From assembly GCA_030247675.1 (NCBI GenBank), contig JAOTRX010000012.1:90314-154313 (forward strand): a DNA stretch of 64,000 nt, given 5' to 3'. This document shows positions 1 through 8,593 of the stretch, piece after piece. The translations under genes and the position numbers were made by a program. The notes under the pieces are model-generated. The model did not search any database. It saw only the letters and a list, made by a program, of their open reading frames with translations, and was not told where the DNA came from. How positions within the stretch are numbered: position 1 is the first letter of the stretch; each line of letters starts with the position of its first letter. This DNA is from Desulforhopalus sp. (GTDB taxonomy: Bacteria > Desulfobacterota > Desulfobulbia > Desulfobulbales > Desulfocapsaceae).

Positions 1-2
1 TT

Positions 3-533
3 GAAGAGGGGATCTTGGTGGGTATTATCAGCCCCCATGATCTGAGAAAGGTAATGCCATCAATTCTTGATGCCGAGGGTGCAAGAGAAGAAGATTTTAT
101 TGCCGATCATACGGAAATACGGACGGTTATGACATCTTCGCCGATCACAGTCGGGCCGGATGATACCCTGGTCGAGGCGATCAGGAAGATGCGCCGCAAT
201 AAGGTTGACGGCTTACCGGTGATCGAAGACATGAAGGTTGTCGGCATCCTCAGTATAACCGATATCCTCGATGCCTTTTTGGAGATCATGACCGGCGGAC
301 AACCTGGAACCCGCCTTGATCTGAAAATCGATCATAGCCCCGAATCCTTTTATAAGATGGTCAAGGTTTTCCAAAAACAGAATAAAGAGGTCCTTGCCCT
401 TACCCAGCACTACGGCTACAGCGCCGACCACCATTTGGTGACGGTGCAGATCAGGGAAAGCGATAATGATGAGCTTGTTGACATGCTGTGGAAGAACGGA
501 GCGACGGTTGAACGGATTACCTCGGTGTCCTGA
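3..533 (+). CDS. CBS-domain/ACT-like protein (AcuB type), 5' truncated
   Basis: The reading frame is open from the window edge, and the first visible residues are already inside a CBS motif (LVGIISPHDLR), so the true start lies upstream and the TTG at 15 is not credible. A complete second CBS domain follows (MTSSPITVGPDDTL, then VVGILSITDIL), and the last ~75 residues look like an ACT-type regulatory fold. A tandem CBS pair plus ACT is the AcuB arrangement. Such proteins sense adenine nucleotides or other ligands and are often called acetoin-utilisation proteins, but the target of this one cannot be read from sequence. The next gene is 195 bp downstream, so no operon partner is evident. Confidence 0.8.
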   Translation, partial: EEGILVGIISPHDLRKVMPSILDAEGAREEDFIADHTEIRTVMTSSPITVGPDDTLVEAIRKMRRNKVDGLPVIEDMKVVGILSITDILDAFLEIMTGGQPGTRLDLKIDHSPESFYKMVKVFQKQNKEVLALTQHYGYSADHHLVTVQIRESDNDELVDMLWKNGATVERITSVS

Positions 534-611
534 GAGCTATCCTCGGACGAGAGAGGTAATCATACCATTCTACAATACGGCATTTATTGTTAGAGAGTTT
601 TTCTTAGGTGA

Positions 612-690
612 GGTAAGATATATCATCTATACCGCAGGGGCATAAGTTTCGTTTGAGCAGGCAAGCTGCTCTACTCAGCTTTATCCGGAA
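612..690 (+). repeat. Dispersed intergenic element, copy A
   Basis: About 79 bp upstream of the dynamin-type GTPase. It matches a stretch at 31042-31124 over blocks ATACC-CA-GGG-AT, GTTTCGTTTGA, GGCAAGC-GCTC, TCAGCT and CCGGA, at similar spacing and in the same orientation. Within this copy GAGCAG/CTGCTC (655-671) can form a hairpin, and so can AGCTG/CAGCT. It has no ORF. It may be a mobile or RNA-coding repeat; its function is unknown. Confidence 0.6.
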
Positions 691-728
691 GATGCATGTG
701 CTAAACCAACTATCAAAGTGAGTCGCTA

Positions 729-2075
729 ATGAACGATCAGGAACTGCAAAAGCAATTACAGTCCAAGGTGAAAAGAAAGCTCGAACCCCTGTTTGCCAAG
801 TATAAAATGGACTTTGGCGGCATCGATGCCTCCCTGAAATGGAAGCCGATTGTCCTCATTATCGGCAACTATTCGTCGGGGAAATCCACTCTCATTAATG
901 AATTTGTCGGACAGGATATCCAGCGGACCGGCCAGGCTCCAACCGACGATTCCTTCACCATCATCACTAGTGATCCTGGTGTATCGTCTGCGGAAACGCC
1001 CGGTTCGACCCTCGTTAATGACGAAAATTTGCCCTTCGGCCATTTTAAGCAATTTGGCGAAAAGCTCATCTCCCACATCTGTATGAAGCAGATTGCCAGT
1101 CCGGCACTTGAGAACATGGCGATCATTGATAGTCCGGGAATGCTCGACGCCACCAGCGAAAACGACCGGGGCTATGATTACCGGACGGTCCTTGGCGAGT
1201 TCGCCAAGATCGCCGACCTGATAGTGTTGATGTTCGATCCGCACAAGGCCGGTACCATCAGGGAATCGTACGAGGTCATCCGCAATACCCTGCCGGAAAA
1301 ATCCGGGGAGCATCGCATTGTGTTCGTCATGAGCCGTATCGACGAATGCGACAATCTCAGTGATTTTACCCGTTCCTACGGTACCCTGTGCTGGAACATG
1401 TCGCAGATGACCGGCCGCAAAGATATCCCCCATATCTATCTTACCTATTCGCCCATTGTCGCCAATCTTGAGAGGATTGCCAAGGACTGGCCGCAGGAAC
1501 GGGACCAGCTCGTTGAAAAGATCAAGAAGGCGCCGAGCTTTCGTATCAACCACATTCTTGAGGATATTGACCGCCAGGTCAATGAATTGCAGATGGTGGC
1601 CGAGGCGGTCGGGGAGTTTCTCCGGCGGGCGAACACCGCGTTTTGGAAATGTGCGAATTTTACCGCCGGGATCGCTATTATCCTGTTTCTTTTTGGGGAT
1701 GTGTTTTTTGCCGGTGCCTTCGGCTATCCGGATGCAACACTCTTGGCATCCCTGAAAACCGGAGAGTTGGCACCCACCACACTGATAGTGCCGGGAGTTC
1801 TGGTTATGGCCACCCTGCTGCTTGGCTCCCTGGTATACAGCCGAATCATCTTTCGTTGGAAGCTGCGCAAGGCTCTTGCCAACACCTCCGGTCTTGTCGT
1901 CCTAGGTAATGATTATCGGAGAAATCTGTGGCGGAAGATGGAGCCTAAGGCACGGCAGAATCTCATTGGCCTCAAGGCCGGCGATTTATGGAGCGGGTAC
2001 GGAAGAAGCCTGGCCAAGATCACCAACTTTCTCACCTACGATTTGAAGATGTACTACGACAAGATTATCAGCTGA
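729..2075 (+). CDS. Membrane-anchored dynamin-family GTPase
   Basis: 448 aa. The P-loop is GNYSSGKSTLINEF (residues ~46-59), followed by a switch region and a G3 motif in IIDSPGM, and SRIDE near residue 206 is a plausible guanine-specificity stretch. The N-terminal half is a dynamin/EHD-type G domain. Two hydrophobic segments (about residues 311-335 and 353-375) form a membrane hairpin near the C terminus. Bacterial dynamin-like proteins of this sort bind and remodel or protect membranes, but the role here is inference. The gene stands alone, with the dispersed element upstream and a terminator 28 bp downstream. Bacterial dynamins often come as tandem pairs; no partner is present. Confidence 0.8.
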   Translation: MNDQELQKQLQSKVKRKLEPLFAKYKMDFGGIDASLKWKPIVLIIGNYSSGKSTLINEFVGQDIQRTGQAPTDDSFTIITSDPGVSSAETPGSTLVNDENLPFGHFKQFGEKLISHICMKQIASPALENMAIIDSPGMLDATSENDRGYDYRTVLGEFAKIADLIVLMFDPHKAGTIRESYEVIRNTLPEKSGEHRIVFVMSRIDECDNLSDFTRSYGTLCWNMSQMTGRKDIPHIYLTYSPIVANLERIAKDWPQERDQLVEKIKKAPSFRINHILEDIDRQVNELQMVAEAVGEFLRRANTAFWKCANFTAGIAIILFLFGDVFFAGAFGYPDATLLASLKTGELAPTTLIVPGVLVMATLLLGSLVYSRIIFRWKLRKALANTSGLVVLGNDYRRNLWRKMEPKARQNLIGLKAGDLWSGYGRSLAKITNFLTYDLKMYYDKIIS

Positions 2076-2103
2076 GTCGCTGTCGTACTGGTGGCTGATT
2101 TCG

Positions 2104-2140
2104 GGCCGGGGAATGGTGAGACATGCTCCGGCCTTTTTTT
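2104..2140 (+). terminator. Rho-independent terminator of the dynamin gene
   Basis: GGCCGG (2104-2109) pairs with CCGGCC (2128-2133), followed directly by seven T residues. Confidence 0.75.
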
Positions 2141-2179
2141 GCGGTCACAATATGCCGAAGTCTTTGTCCAAGCAGGCGT

Positions 2180-5100
2180 TTATTGCACAGTTAGATCCTT
2201 GAACATGGTCACCGAATCGGCCTTGGTCCACAAGCCGACGTATCCCTGCAGGTCCCTGTCCGCCTCATAGCCCAGAACTTGTCGTTCTTCGAGAAAGGCC
2301 TTTATGAAGCTGCCGCTTATCGCTACGGCAAGGTTATACCAACGATTGCTGATGATGGGCACATCAACCTTGGCGCGCAGCAGGCGTTTGCCGTTCTTGA
2401 ACTCAAAGAGGACGGCGTTATGCTCCAGGGCATTGATGCGCAGCACAAAGTAGTTTGCCCAATCACGTATGGCAAAAGCCAGTCCACCGGCCTGATCGAT
2501 GACACCGGATAAAGGTTTGACAGCAACCCTGATTGTTCCTTCGCGTACTTTGCTTTTCTTGGCGATGGCCAGCGGAAAGTAATGATATGCCTCGATATTG
2601 TCAAGAATCTCTATATATCGTCTCTGCCCAAGGAAGCGGCCAAGGCTTTGGTTGATGCCGCTTGTAAGTGACGAGGCGAAATGCGATCCATCCTGAAGGA
2701 TGCCATTTTCCATGCCGGGCGCGTCCTGGCGCCACATGCCGGTTATCGGGTAAAAGTCCTCGGGCGCATCTTTTTGTGGTTGTTCAAGGAAATTATAGTG
2801 TCCTTTGAAGAAGGATTCGATGAGGTATTCCACCTGACTTTCATCGCGCAGGGCCATATCAAGAAGTCTGGTGCTGCCGAGCAGACAGCCGAGCTGTTCC
2901 AGGGTGGTTTCCATCGCCGGCCGGTCCAGCCGATTCAGTGAGGCCTCGATGAGGTCGCCTTTTTGAACCGCCGCAAAACCCAGACGGCTTAGAACAGCAG
3001 CGATGTATTGAATGCGCAGAGACTTGCCGGAATATGCCCCTGCACCGCCGGTGAAATGCAAAGCCGCATAGTTCACTTCGGGGTCATCGGTGATGAGAGC
3101 GTCAACGGTTGCAAAGTGATAGCCGAAGCGGATGCTCAGGTTCATGTAATCATTTGAAACGAGAGTATAACTTGCCCCGCCTAATTGGCTTTGCTGCGGC
3201 TGAACGCCCCCGGCCAGAAGAGCCATGAAATTGTGGGCACCCACCGCCACCGAGCTTGACCAGTTGACGCCGGGATGGGAAAGCCCACGCCACAGAGCGC
3301 AAAACGGTATGCTGGAAACCTCGTGGGCGTTGATTTCGCTGCAGGTTGTCAACCCTGGGCGAAATCCACCGCCGAGGTCGAGGGCAAAAAGCCTGATCGG
3401 GATGGATACCTTGAGCTGTACGGCATTTCTCTCCCGGTCGGCCACCTCGCCAAACTGGAACATCTTGCGTACCGAAAATTCATGGCAATAGCGGATAATG
3501 TCATGGATTGACCGACATTTTTCCTGGCGAAAGTCAGGGGCGGCAGCATCGGTCAGGGTGAGAGGCGATATAAAATCAAGGAGGTGTTGCATGCGCAGGT
3601 GGGCAGGGCTGGCAAAGATCGGCCTTTTTATCGGGCGCACCCCGGCGGTCAGTTCCAGGACATTTCCTTTATAGACCTTTTTGTTACTGGCCCAGAGGGT
3701 AACCGTCTCACCACTCTGCAGGACGGTGGTGGCTGTCTGGGTATCAAAAAGTGCCGGAACGCCAAACTCCCTGGCGACCGAAGCCAGATGGCTGGCGCTG
3801 CTGCCGATATCGGTGATGATGCCCTTTACCTTGCCGACCCAGGGGGTGAGCATGGTCGAAGCGCTGCGGGACACCAGGATGGTGTCCGGGCCCAACTGTT
3901 CATTCATACCTTTGCCCCCGGTCGTAAAGACAACCACCTGGCCGGTGGCGATACCCGAAGCGGCGCATTTGCCGCCGTCAATAAGGATGGGATGCTGGGG
4001 GTAGTCAACCGCCGGGGCAGGTTCTTCCTCGGCATTTTCGCTGACGAGCAAGGGGCGAACCTGCAGAAGGAAAAGATGGTCGTCACCATCGACCGCCCAC
4101 TCCATGTCGAGAGGGCGCTGGAAATGTTCTTCCAGACGCAGGGCGTAGATCCAGAGCTCCCGAAGAAAGGAGAGGTCGGTTGGTGAAGCGTTATCTTCGG
4201 TGGTTGCGGGCAGTATCTTAAAAGATTCTTTGCCCAGCCGGTAACTGTGCTGGGGGGAGACGTGGCCCCCCACCAAATCTTCCCCCAGCCCCTCCACACA
4301 ACTGACTCGGATGATGCTATGATCGCCGCTTTGCGGGTCCGCCGTATACAATACCCCGCTCAGGCGTGGCTTGAGCATCTCGATGACCAGCACCGCCATG
4401 GGGGTGTCAAGATCATCGAGGCCGTGGTGCATCCGGTAGGACAGGGCGGCGGCTGAATACTTGCTGGCTACCACCTCTTTGTAGGCCTCGGCAAGTCCGG
4501 CCAGAGGGACGTTCAGAACCGAGGTGTATTGACCGGCAAAGGACACCTCGCCATCTTCACCGACGGCGCTGCTGCGCACCGCAAGGTGCAGGTCGGATGG
4601 GGTGTCAGCTGTCAGACCCTGCAGAGCAGTGTCTATAGCCCGTAGTATTGCCGCGGGCAGCGGCGTCGCCAATATCCGCCGGCGGATCAGGTCGCCGGTT
4701 TCTTCAAGAGAATTGGGATCGTCGGCGATCATAGTGGCGAGAGCCTCGTCAATCTCGGCGATCAGGCCAGTGTCCTTCATGAAATACCAATAGGCCGAGG
4801 TGGTCAGCGAGAAACCACGAGGTGTCGGTATGGCCAGCTCACTGCCCATATGGGCGAGGTTGGCGGCCTTTGCTCCGGTGACCTTTGACTGGGCCTTGGT
4901 GATTGTTTCGAGCGGCAGGGTAAAGGGTGTGGCGGCAAAAGATTCATCCCCGGCAAGCTCGTCTTGAATGCTGCGACGGATACTGTTGAGAATACTGTGT
5001 AAATCGTCGTATTTTTCGGCCGACATGGCAGCCAGCGACGATATCAATTTTTCCGTTTCGGTAAGCAACGAGCCTATTTTTCGTTCAACCAACTGGAGGG

Positions 5101-5272
5101 TGAATGGCCTGTTGTTGTAATACAGCTGCTCAAGATCGGCGATGGTGGACAATGCTGTCCTATTATGCAATAAGAGTTCCCGGAAATGCTCATAGCGAGA
5201 CCTCTGCTTGGCATCCATTGACGGCAGAGGTTCACAGGTATTGCCGGATTGGAACATTTTCAGGAAGGGCAT
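2180..5272 (-). CDS. PEP-synthase-like protein (PPDK-N, swivelling His domain) with C-terminal lectin-fold domain
   Basis: About 1030 aa from the ATG at 5272, which is preceded by AAGGA at 8 nt; a TTG 27 bp upstream is less likely. A pyruvate/PEP-dikinase nucleotide-binding domain occupies about residues 130-430 (GAKAANLAHMG, RSSAVGEDGEVSFAGQYTS). A PEP-utiliser mobile domain follows, with phospho-His candidate in GSSASHLASVAREFGVPAL (about residue 495). The PEP/pyruvate TIM barrel of true PEP synthase is not recognisable. Instead there is about 400 aa of unidentified sequence and then a concanavalin/LamG-like beta domain (about the last 130 residues, ending YVGLWTKADSVTMFKDL). Such truncated dikinase modules also occur in rifampin phosphotransferase and phosphotransfer proteins, so the substrate is unknown. 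No signal peptide is visible. Confidence 0.7.
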   Translation of the reverse strand: MPFLKMFQSGNTCEPLPSMDAKQRSRYEHFRELLLHNRTALSTIADLEQLYYNNRPFTLQLVERKIGSLLTETEKLISSLAAMSAEKYDDLHSILNSIRRSIQDELAGDESFAATPFTLPLETITKAQSKVTGAKAANLAHMGSELAIPTPRGFSLTTSAYWYFMKDTGLIAEIDEALATMIADDPNSLEETGDLIRRRILATPLPAAILRAIDTALQGLTADTPSDLHLAVRSSAVGEDGEVSFAGQYTSVLNVPLAGLAEAYKEVVASKYSAAALSYRMHHGLDDLDTPMAVLVIEMLKPRLSGVLYTADPQSGDHSIIRVSCVEGLGEDLVGGHVSPQHSYRLGKESFKILPATTEDNASPTDLSFLRELWIYALRLEEHFQRPLDMEWAVDGDDHLFLLQVRPLLVSENAEEEPAPAVDYPQHPILIDGGKCAASGIATGQVVVFTTGGKGMNEQLGPDTILVSRSASTMLTPWVGKVKGIITDIGSSASHLASVAREFGVPALFDTQTATTVLQSGETVTLWASNKKVYKGNVLELTAGVRPIKRPIFASPAHLRMQHLLDFISPLTLTDAAAPDFRQEKCRSIHDIIRYCHEFSVRKMFQFGEVADRERNAVQLKVSIPIRLFALDLGGGFRPGLTTCSEINAHEVSSIPFCALWRGLSHPGVNWSSSVAVGAHNFMALLAGGVQPQQSQLGGASYTLVSNDYMNLSIRFGYHFATVDALITDDPEVNYAALHFTGGAGAYSGKSLRIQYIAAVLSRLGFAAVQKGDLIEASLNRLDRPAMETTLEQLGCLLGSTRLLDMALRDESQVEYLIESFFKGHYNFLEQPQKDAPEDFYPITGMWRQDAPGMENGILQDGSHFASSLTSGINQSLGRFLGQRRYIEILDNIEAYHYFPLAIAKKSKVREGTIRVAVKPLSGVIDQAGGLAFAIRDWANYFVLRINALEHNAVLFEFKNGKRLLRAKVDVPIISNRWYNLAVAISGSFIKAFLEERQVLGYEADRDLQGYVGLWTKADSVTMFKDLTVQ

Positions 5273-5310
5273 GGCATTATTCCTTAATAGCTGCAACAAA
5301 CTGGTATGGC

Positions 5311-5375
5311 ATGAGCAAATCGATACGGTTTGCCGCGAGAAGACTTTCTATAAATATGCTCTGCGATTTGCTCAT
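5311..5375. repeat. 12-bp perfect inverted repeat between rhodanese and PEP-synthase-like genes
   Basis: ATGAGCAAATCG (5311-5322) and CGATTTGCTCAT (5364-5375) are exact reverse complements separated by 41 bp. The element lies 11 bp after the rhodanese stop and 38 bp before the PEP-synthase-like start. It has no adjacent T tract, so an operator or mRNA stem is as likely as a terminator. Confidence 0.6.
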
Positions 5376-5385
5376 TTTACCAGGA

Positions 5386-5694
5386 CTATTTTTGTTTTTC
5401 CTCCCAGCCGAGGATGCCGCCTTCCAGGAAACGCACTGAGGGATTGATTTCCTGAAGCGAGCTGGCGACCGATTGGCTGACTGATCCGCCTTTGACACAA
5501 TAGACGACGACTTCCTTGTCCTTGGGCAGCGTCTTGCTCCATTCGTCGATCTTTTCCGGATCCTGCCAGGCGGCGCCGGGAATCATATCCGGGGATTTCT
5601 CGTAATCAGCCTTTCTCCTGACATCAATGATCTGGATATCAGTTTTTTGGGTCAATTTTTCGTTCAATTCGTTTGGGGTAATGGTGGTAGTCAT
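5386..5694 (-). CDS. Rhodanese-domain sulfurtransferase
   Basis: 102 aa from the ATG at 5694, which has AGGAG 6 nt upstream; a longer frame exists but has an implausible Arg/Ser-rich leader. A single rhodanese domain carries the Cys in VVYCVKGGSVS and the usual IIDVRRKADY and GAAWQDP segments. Single-domain rhodaneses move sulfane sulfur or serve thiol redox chemistry. It is the last gene of the chromate-type operon, 32 bp after chrA, so a role in thiol repair or oxyanion stress is plausible but inferred. Confidence 0.85.
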   Translation of the reverse strand: MTTTITPNELNEKLTQKTDIQIIDVRRKADYEKSPDMIPGAAWQDPEKIDEWSKTLPKDKEVVVYCVKGGSVSQSVASSLQEINPSVRFLEGGILGWEEKQK

Positions 5695-5726
5695 AGTGCT
5701 CCTGTATCTAATCGTTGGAGAAATTT

Positions 5727-7052
5727 TTAAAAGCCAAGGAGATGCTGGAGAAGGCCTGCGGCTCCGGCTCCGCCGATGATAGAGATAATACCGACCTTGG
5801 AGAATTGCATTAAACAAAATGACGAAATTGCCAGGATTGCCGAAAACCAGGCTAATCCTCCCTCCGGAAAGAGAATTTGGGTCCCGAACCAGACGCCGAG
5901 ATTGAGGACAACGCCGACAACTGCCGGGGTGATGGTGGCCAGAGCCGCCGACATCTTGCTGTTACCGGTCAATCGTTCGATATACGGGGCACCAAGGAAG
6001 ATAAAGAGAAAGCTCGGGAGAAAGGTGAAATAGGTAGCAACCAGCGATCCGGTAATCGATCCGAGAAATGGCCCCAAGGTTGCGGGATGATTCCAACCTG
6101 CCAGAAAACCGACGAACTGCACCACCATGATGAGGGGCCCAGGTGTCGTCTCGGCAAGTCCTAAGCCATCCATCATCTGTAGACTGGTCAGCCAGCCGTA
6201 CTGCTCAACTCCGGCCTGGGCAATATAGCCAAGGAGGGAATAGGCGCCACCGAAGGTCAGAAAAGCCGCCTTGGTGAAGAACATAGCCTCGGTGGCAAAA
6301 ATGGAATTGGGCAGAAGCAGATAAAGCGCAAAGAAGGGTAGCCCCCAAAGTGCGATAAAGATAGCGAGCAGCGCGGCGGTCCTGGCAAGAGAGGGAGCTG
6401 TGCTGTAATGGGCCGCCAGGTCGGCAGCACCGCCGGACCCTTCGATCGATTTCTTGCCTGGTAAGAAGAGGCTCGGGAAGAATTGACTGCCGATAATACC
6501 GATGATGCCAACTGAAACAATCAGCGCCGGGAAAGGGAATTGGAGAAAATAAGTAGCCAGGAAGGACAGAATGGCAATGCCGATCAGCAGGTTGTTCTTC
6601 AGCGATTTCTTGCCGATCTTGATGACTGCGCCAAGGACAATGGCGAGAACCGCCGCCTTCAGCCCGACAAAGATTGCCGCCACCCAGGGCAAGGTGCCAT
6701 AGGAGATGTAGATAGAGCTGAGGGCAAAGAGAATAAAGACCGAGGGCAGCACAAAGAGCACTCCGGCAGCAATTCCACCTCGGGTTTTATGGAGCAGCCA
6801 ACCGATATAGGTGGCCAGTTGCTGGGCCTCGGGGCCGGGCAGCAGCATGCAATAGTTCAGGGCGTGGAGAAAGCGGTCGTTGCTGATCCACTTCTTTTTA
6901 TCCACCAACTCCTGGTGCATGATGGCTATCTGGCCGGCGGGACCGCCAAAACTGATCAAGCCGAGTTTCAGCCAGAAGAGGAAGGCCTCTTTAAAAGAGG
7001 GCGGACTGTGCTCGGTTGCCGTGGTATTTGTTGGGGGATCTGTAGGGGACAT
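5727..7052 (-). CDS. chrA: Chromate transporter ChrA (CHR family, two-domain)
   Basis: 441 aa, the usual length of a long-chain CHR protein. It consists of two homologous halves of about six membrane segments. The first half has FWLKLGLISFGGPAGQIAIMHQELV and the second has FLTFGGAYSLLGYIAQAGVE and ETTPGPLIMVVQFVGF, which are CHR-family signatures. CHR proteins export chromate or transport related oxyanions such as sulfate. The gene begins 12 bp after the MFS gene and lies downstream of chrB in the same operon, supporting chromate or oxyanion resistance. Substrate preference cannot be decided from sequence. Confidence 0.88.
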   Translation of the reverse strand: MSPTDPPTNTTATEHSPPSFKEAFLFWLKLGLISFGGPAGQIAIMHQELVDKKKWISNDRFLHALNYCMLLPGPEAQQLATYIGWLLHKTRGGIAAGVLFVLPSVFILFALSSIYISYGTLPWVAAIFVGLKAAVLAIVLGAVIKIGKKSLKNNLLIGIAILSFLATYFLQFPFPALIVSVGIIGIIGSQFFPSLFLPGKKSIEGSGGAADLAAHYSTAPSLARTAALLAIFIALWGLPFFALYLLLPNSIFATEAMFFTKAAFLTFGGAYSLLGYIAQAGVEQYGWLTSLQMMDGLGLAETTPGPLIMVVQFVGFLAGWNHPATLGPFLGSITGSLVATYFTFLPSFLFIFLGAPYIERLTGNSKMSAALATITPAVVGVVLNLGVWFGTQILFPEGGLAWFSAILAISSFCLMQFSKVGIISIIGGAGAAGLLQHLLGF

Positions 7053-7064
7053 AATTCTCCGTTT

Positions 7065-8285
7065 TTACGAGGCTGTTGGAACGGTCCGGCGGAAAAGCAG
7101 GGCCGATATAATGAGTATCGTGGCTATGATCGCAAAGGCCAGGCGGAAATCCTGGCCATCGGAGAGGCCAATGAGCAGACCCGCGAGAATCGGGCCGGTG
7201 GCATGGCCGACATCATAGAGAGTACCGAAGACGCCCATTGCCGAACCGATATTGTCCTCCCGGCAGAAATCAGCGACCATGGCCGCGGAAGATGAGGTGA
7301 CGATGGCCTCACCAAGGCCAAAAACCATGGAGAGGAGCAGGAGGATCGGATAATTCTGCACCCAGGGGACGATGGCAAAGGGTACGGCACAGACAAACAT
7401 GCCCCAGAAGAGAAGAGGCCTGCGGCCATGTTTATCGGATATCCTGCCCATCAGTGGTTTGGCAAGGATGGTTATAAAAATCTGTATCCCCCAAATAAGA
7501 CCGGCCTGGAAGACGGAATATTCAAGAACCATAACGATGTAGATGGGCATAAAGGCCTCAAGGGCACCCACCGACAGGTTTTGCACACCCTCCATATTGC
7601 TGGTTACCACGATCCTCCGGTCGGTGAGGATATTTTTCAGGCTATGATAAAAATGCGATAAGATAGCTGAGACGGTTGATTTGCCGGTACCATTGGCCGG
7701 TTTCCCGGCCATCGGCCTGCTTGCCCACAGTCCGGTCATCAGGGCCAGCATGCCCAGGGCTGCCACAACACCATAAATAATGTGGAAATGCTCCAGTTGC
7801 TGAGGTCCGTCACCGGCCAGATGGCCGAGAAGAAAACCGCCCAAAGGGGCGCCGATCAGGTTGCCGACAATGGTCACCGATGAAAAAAGGGAGAGCATTT
7901 CCCCCCTTTTGCCGCCGGCAATGTCGATAACCACCGCCATGATCACCGGCCCGTAGATGGCTGTGGCGAAGCCGTGCAGGAAGCGCACCGCCAGGAGGAT
8001 GTTGTACGAATGGACAAACAGATAAAGAAAGGGGATGACGGCAAAAAAGGCCAAGCCGATCAGCATTGTCCGGCGTCTGCCGATGATGTCGGAGATGACG
8101 CCTGCCGGCATCTTAAAGAAAACCCCGGTTATGGTGGAAATGGCCACGGCAAACCCTATGGCCTCAGGCCCGACTCCAAAGGAAGCGGCAAATAGAGCCA
8201 GTACCGGGGTCCTAGCCAGGGCGTAAGAGGCTTTTGCCAGGAAGCCGGAAAGGCAGAGGCCATAAAAGTTTGTTCGTGGTTCCAT
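7065..8285 (-). CDS. Major facilitator superfamily transporter
   Basis: 406 aa with about 12 hydrophobic segments. The loop 2-3 motif is GVISDIIGRRRTMLIG and the matching second-half motif is LMGRISDKHGRRPLLF, both typical of drug:proton antiporter-like MFS members. It sits between the small gene and chrA with 12-13 bp gaps, so it is translated as part of the chr operon. MFS genes are seen in some chr clusters; whether this one exports chromate-derived products, an oxyanion or something unrelated is unknown. Confidence 0.85.
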   Translation of the reverse strand: MEPRTNFYGLCLSGFLAKASYALARTPVLALFAASFGVGPEAIGFAVAISTITGVFFKMPAGVISDIIGRRRTMLIGLAFFAVIPFLYLFVHSYNILLAVRFLHGFATAIYGPVIMAVVIDIAGGKRGEMLSLFSSVTIVGNLIGAPLGGFLLGHLAGDGPQQLEHFHIIYGVVAALGMLALMTGLWASRPMAGKPANGTGKSTVSAILSHFYHSLKNILTDRRIVVTSNMEGVQNLSVGALEAFMPIYIVMVLEYSVFQAGLIWGIQIFITILAKPLMGRISDKHGRRPLLFWGMFVCAVPFAIVPWVQNYPILLLLSMVFGLGEAIVTSSSAAMVADFCREDNIGSAMGVFGTLYDVGHATGPILAGLLIGLSDGQDFRLAFAIIATILIISALLFRRTVPTAS

Positions 8286-8297
8286 TCTCTTACCCTG

Positions 8298-8579
8298 TTA
8301 TTTTGAACCGAAATATTTGATTGCCGCTGCCATTTCCTTTTCGAAATCTTCAAGGATATGGCCAAAGCGGCCCTTTATATCGTCGCTGAGATGCTGGACA
8401 TATTCCCGTGCCGCCTCTTCTCCATATTTTTCTTTGAACATCTGGAAATTGTCGGGGATGGCATTGATATCGTGTCGCTCGTTTTTTGTCGCGGGATCAT
8501 CAATCCACTGGTGAATCTCAAGATATTTTTTGCCGGTCCTTCTGAGACTGGTTTCTACATGTTTTTCAATACTTGGCAT
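8298..8579 (-). CDS. Small conserved-looking protein in the chr operon, unknown function
   Basis: 93 aa, soluble and charged, without a signal peptide or cysteines. The N-terminal stretch KYLEIHQWIDDPATKNERHD is followed by an amphipathic helical segment (YGEEAAREYVQHLSDDIKGRFGHI). The ATG at 8579 has GGAG upstream. It is spaced 14 bp from chrB and 12 bp from the MFS gene, so it is clearly co-transcribed. I do not recognise its family with certainty. Its conserved-looking His/Asp residues could bind a metal, but that is a guess. Confidence 0.7.
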   Translation of the reverse strand: MPSIEKHVETSLRRTGKKYLEIHQWIDDPATKNERHDINAIPDNFQMFKEKYGEEAAREYVQHLSDDIKGRFGHILEDFEKEMAAAIKYFGSK

Positions 8580-8593
8580 AGGAGTTCTCCGTT

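Noticed and set aside
756..1553. Long minus-strand open frame (265 codons) inside the dynamin gene
   Set aside because: Antisense shadow of a gene with clear GTPase motifs; its own translation shows no family signature.
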